From positions 1-6,690 of the forward strand of contig JAFQPC010000165.1 in assembly GCA_017411935.1 (NCBI GenBank): a stretch of DNA of 6,690 bases, read 5' to 3'. Positions within the stretch are counted from its first letter, which is position 1; every line of letters begins with the position of its first letter. Made by a program: the position numbers and the translations under genes. This document shows, in pieces, positions 5,871-6,690 of the stretch. The stretch comes from Clostridia bacterium. GTDB lineage: Bacteria; Bacillota; Clostridia; Oscillospirales; CAG-272. A model generated the notes under the pieces. That model searched no databases, was not told the DNA's origin, and saw only the letters and a program-made list of their open reading frames with translations.

Positions 5871-6690
5871 ATGAATTTCTACGAGTTGCAGGAATATTTC
5901 AAGTCGAATGCACTTGGCAACGTCAAGAAAGAAGATGAATCCTACCTTCGTGTGATGTCCTCGAATGCTTTGGCTTCGGGAGACGGAAAGCAGCAGGCGC
6001 CTGATGCGCTTCCGATGGAAAAGAGAATGGATATTCTTTGCGCGATGTATCTCGCGTACAAGCCTGATTTTCTTGGAATCCAAGAGGTCGATATTCTGAT
6101 GGAGCCCGAGATCTTGGAGCGCTTGGATGCGGCGTACGCAATGGTTCCTGCCAAGATGGGAGATTACGTGTACCACCGCGTTGACTATCAGCAGAACTAT
6201 ACGCCTCTGTTTTATAACAAGCATAAATACGAGCTCGTGGATACTCGCTTCCATTTCTTCAACGTGATGGGAATGTGGGGATATCAGTGGGCGCTTTACA
6301 AATCCAAGAAAAAGCCGGGGAAAAAGTATATCCATATGAATCTGCACTTTTTCTATCAAGCAGACGAGCGTCAGCTTCCGGGAGTGGAGGACGTTCACTA
6401 TGAGCTGATGCACCTGCGCAGAATGTACCCGAACGTGCCGATCTTCGTGACGGGAGATTATAATATGCTCCATACGGGGGAATATTATAAATATCTCTTT
6501 GAGGGACTTTCGATGGAAAGCGGAATGCTCGTAGCAGAGAAGAACGACGGTGTGATGTGTTGGAACCACGCGCTGGGCTCGACCGAGTGCCCGAAGAAAA
6601 TAACGGCGATCGACCACGCATCGGTCACCACCGACCTTTGTGATGTCAAGCTTCACCGCATTCTTCTCGACGAAGAGATCGCTAAGTCCA
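5871..6690 (+). CDS. EEP-superfamily (DNase I-like) metal-dependent hydrolase, array copy 6, partial (cut by right edge)
   Basis: The frame is open for 273 codons from the ATG at 5871 to the right edge. Visible active-site residues are N32, E72, H159, D196/N198 and D248-H249. The window stops exactly where the closing SDH motif is expected, so about 12-16 residues are missing and truncation is only an edge effect. It has the Asp-Gly segment near the N-terminus (38-39) seen in copies 4 and 5 but also the CWNH..GS..C loop (230-240) of copies 1-3. The otherwise kept QNH has become QNY (108-110). AAGGAGG at 5854-5860 lies inside the end of copy 5, and the gap to that gene is only 2 bp. Further copies may follow beyond the window. 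Confidence 0.87.
   Translation, partial: MNFYELQEYFKSNALGNVKKEDESYLRVMSSNALASGDGKQQAPDALPMEKRMDILCAMYLAYKPDFLGIQEVDILMEPEILERLDAAYAMVPAKMGDYVYHRVDYQQNYTPLFYNKHKYELVDTRFHFFNVMGMWGYQWALYKSKKKPGKKYIHMNLHFFYQADERQLPGVEDVHYELMHLRRMYPNVPIFVTGDYNMLHTGEYYKYLFEGLSMESGMLVAEKNDGVMCWNHALGSTECPKKITAIDHASVTTDLCDVKLHRILLDEEIAKS

Larger units (their letters stand above)
1556..6690 (+). repeat. Tandem array of six paralogous EEP genes
   Basis: Six genes of nearly equal length (281-288 codons) repeat head to tail with gaps of 10, 10, 15, 3 and 2 bp. All share the order IRIMTSN-like, DFLGLQEV-like, NKxKYE-like, HMNLH-like, HLRRxYP, GDYN, IDH and SDH motifs. Divergence is spread across each protein, with identity roughly half or more by eye, so duplication is old rather than a recent amplification. 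The array continues to the right edge and its full copy number is unknown. Confidence 0.9.

Noticed and set aside
1556..6690. Array read as an anti-phage or toxin system because EEP proteins can be nucleases
   Set aside because: There is no immunity gene, secretion signal, sensor domain or other defence partner in the window, and the only other gene is a glycosidase. Not excluded, but nothing in the sequence favours it.

Overview
The window shows two divergent transcription units separated by a 246-bp AT-rich control region. Strong AGGAG-type ribosome binding sites, TTGACA/TATAAT promoters with extended -10 elements, intermediate GC content, and a glycosidase of a type I know from streptococci and gut Clostridia all suggest a Gram-positive, Firmicutes-like (probably clostridial, possibly gut) bacterium. 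The species cannot be named from this sequence.

Left part (1-1309, minus strand): the N-terminal 436 codons of a family GH20 beta-N-acetylhexosaminidase. It resembles the streptococcal GcnA/GH20C group and runs off the left edge. It has no signal peptide, so it should act in the cytoplasm on imported N-acetylhexosamine-containing glycans or oligosaccharides.

Middle (1310-1555): back-to-back promoters. The minus-strand promoter of the glycosidase carries a perfect 6-6-6 inverted repeat at its start site, a likely repressor operator. The plus-strand promoter has a consensus -35 box and a 17-bp spacer and drives the right-hand operon.

Right part (1556 to the right edge, plus strand): a tandem array of six paralogous genes (five complete, one cut by the window edge). 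Each encodes a protein of about 281-288 residues of the endonuclease/exonuclease/phosphatase (EEP, DNase I-like) superfamily. Gaps are only 2-15 bp and each gene has its own ribosome binding site, so they form one operon. All five complete copies keep the whole set of EEP metal and catalytic residues, so this is not an array of decaying duplicates. The copies differ in two places. One is a loop just before the IDH motif, carrying a conserved His and Gly-Ser, which is present in copies 1, 2, 3 and 6 and absent from 4 and 5. The other is an N-terminal segment after the first active-site Asn, which is longer and marked by Asp-Gly in copies 4, 5 and 6. Copy 6 combines the two patterns.

How they may work together (inference): none of the seven proteins has a visible export signal, and the six EEP enzymes are transcribed divergently from a glycosidase gene. 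A set of cytosolic phosphoester hydrolases specialised for different sugar phosphates or phosphorylated glycan fragments, working beside an N-acetylhexosaminidase, fits better than a set of DNA nucleases. The substrate is unknown. The expanded EEP array is the feature of this window most worth following up.
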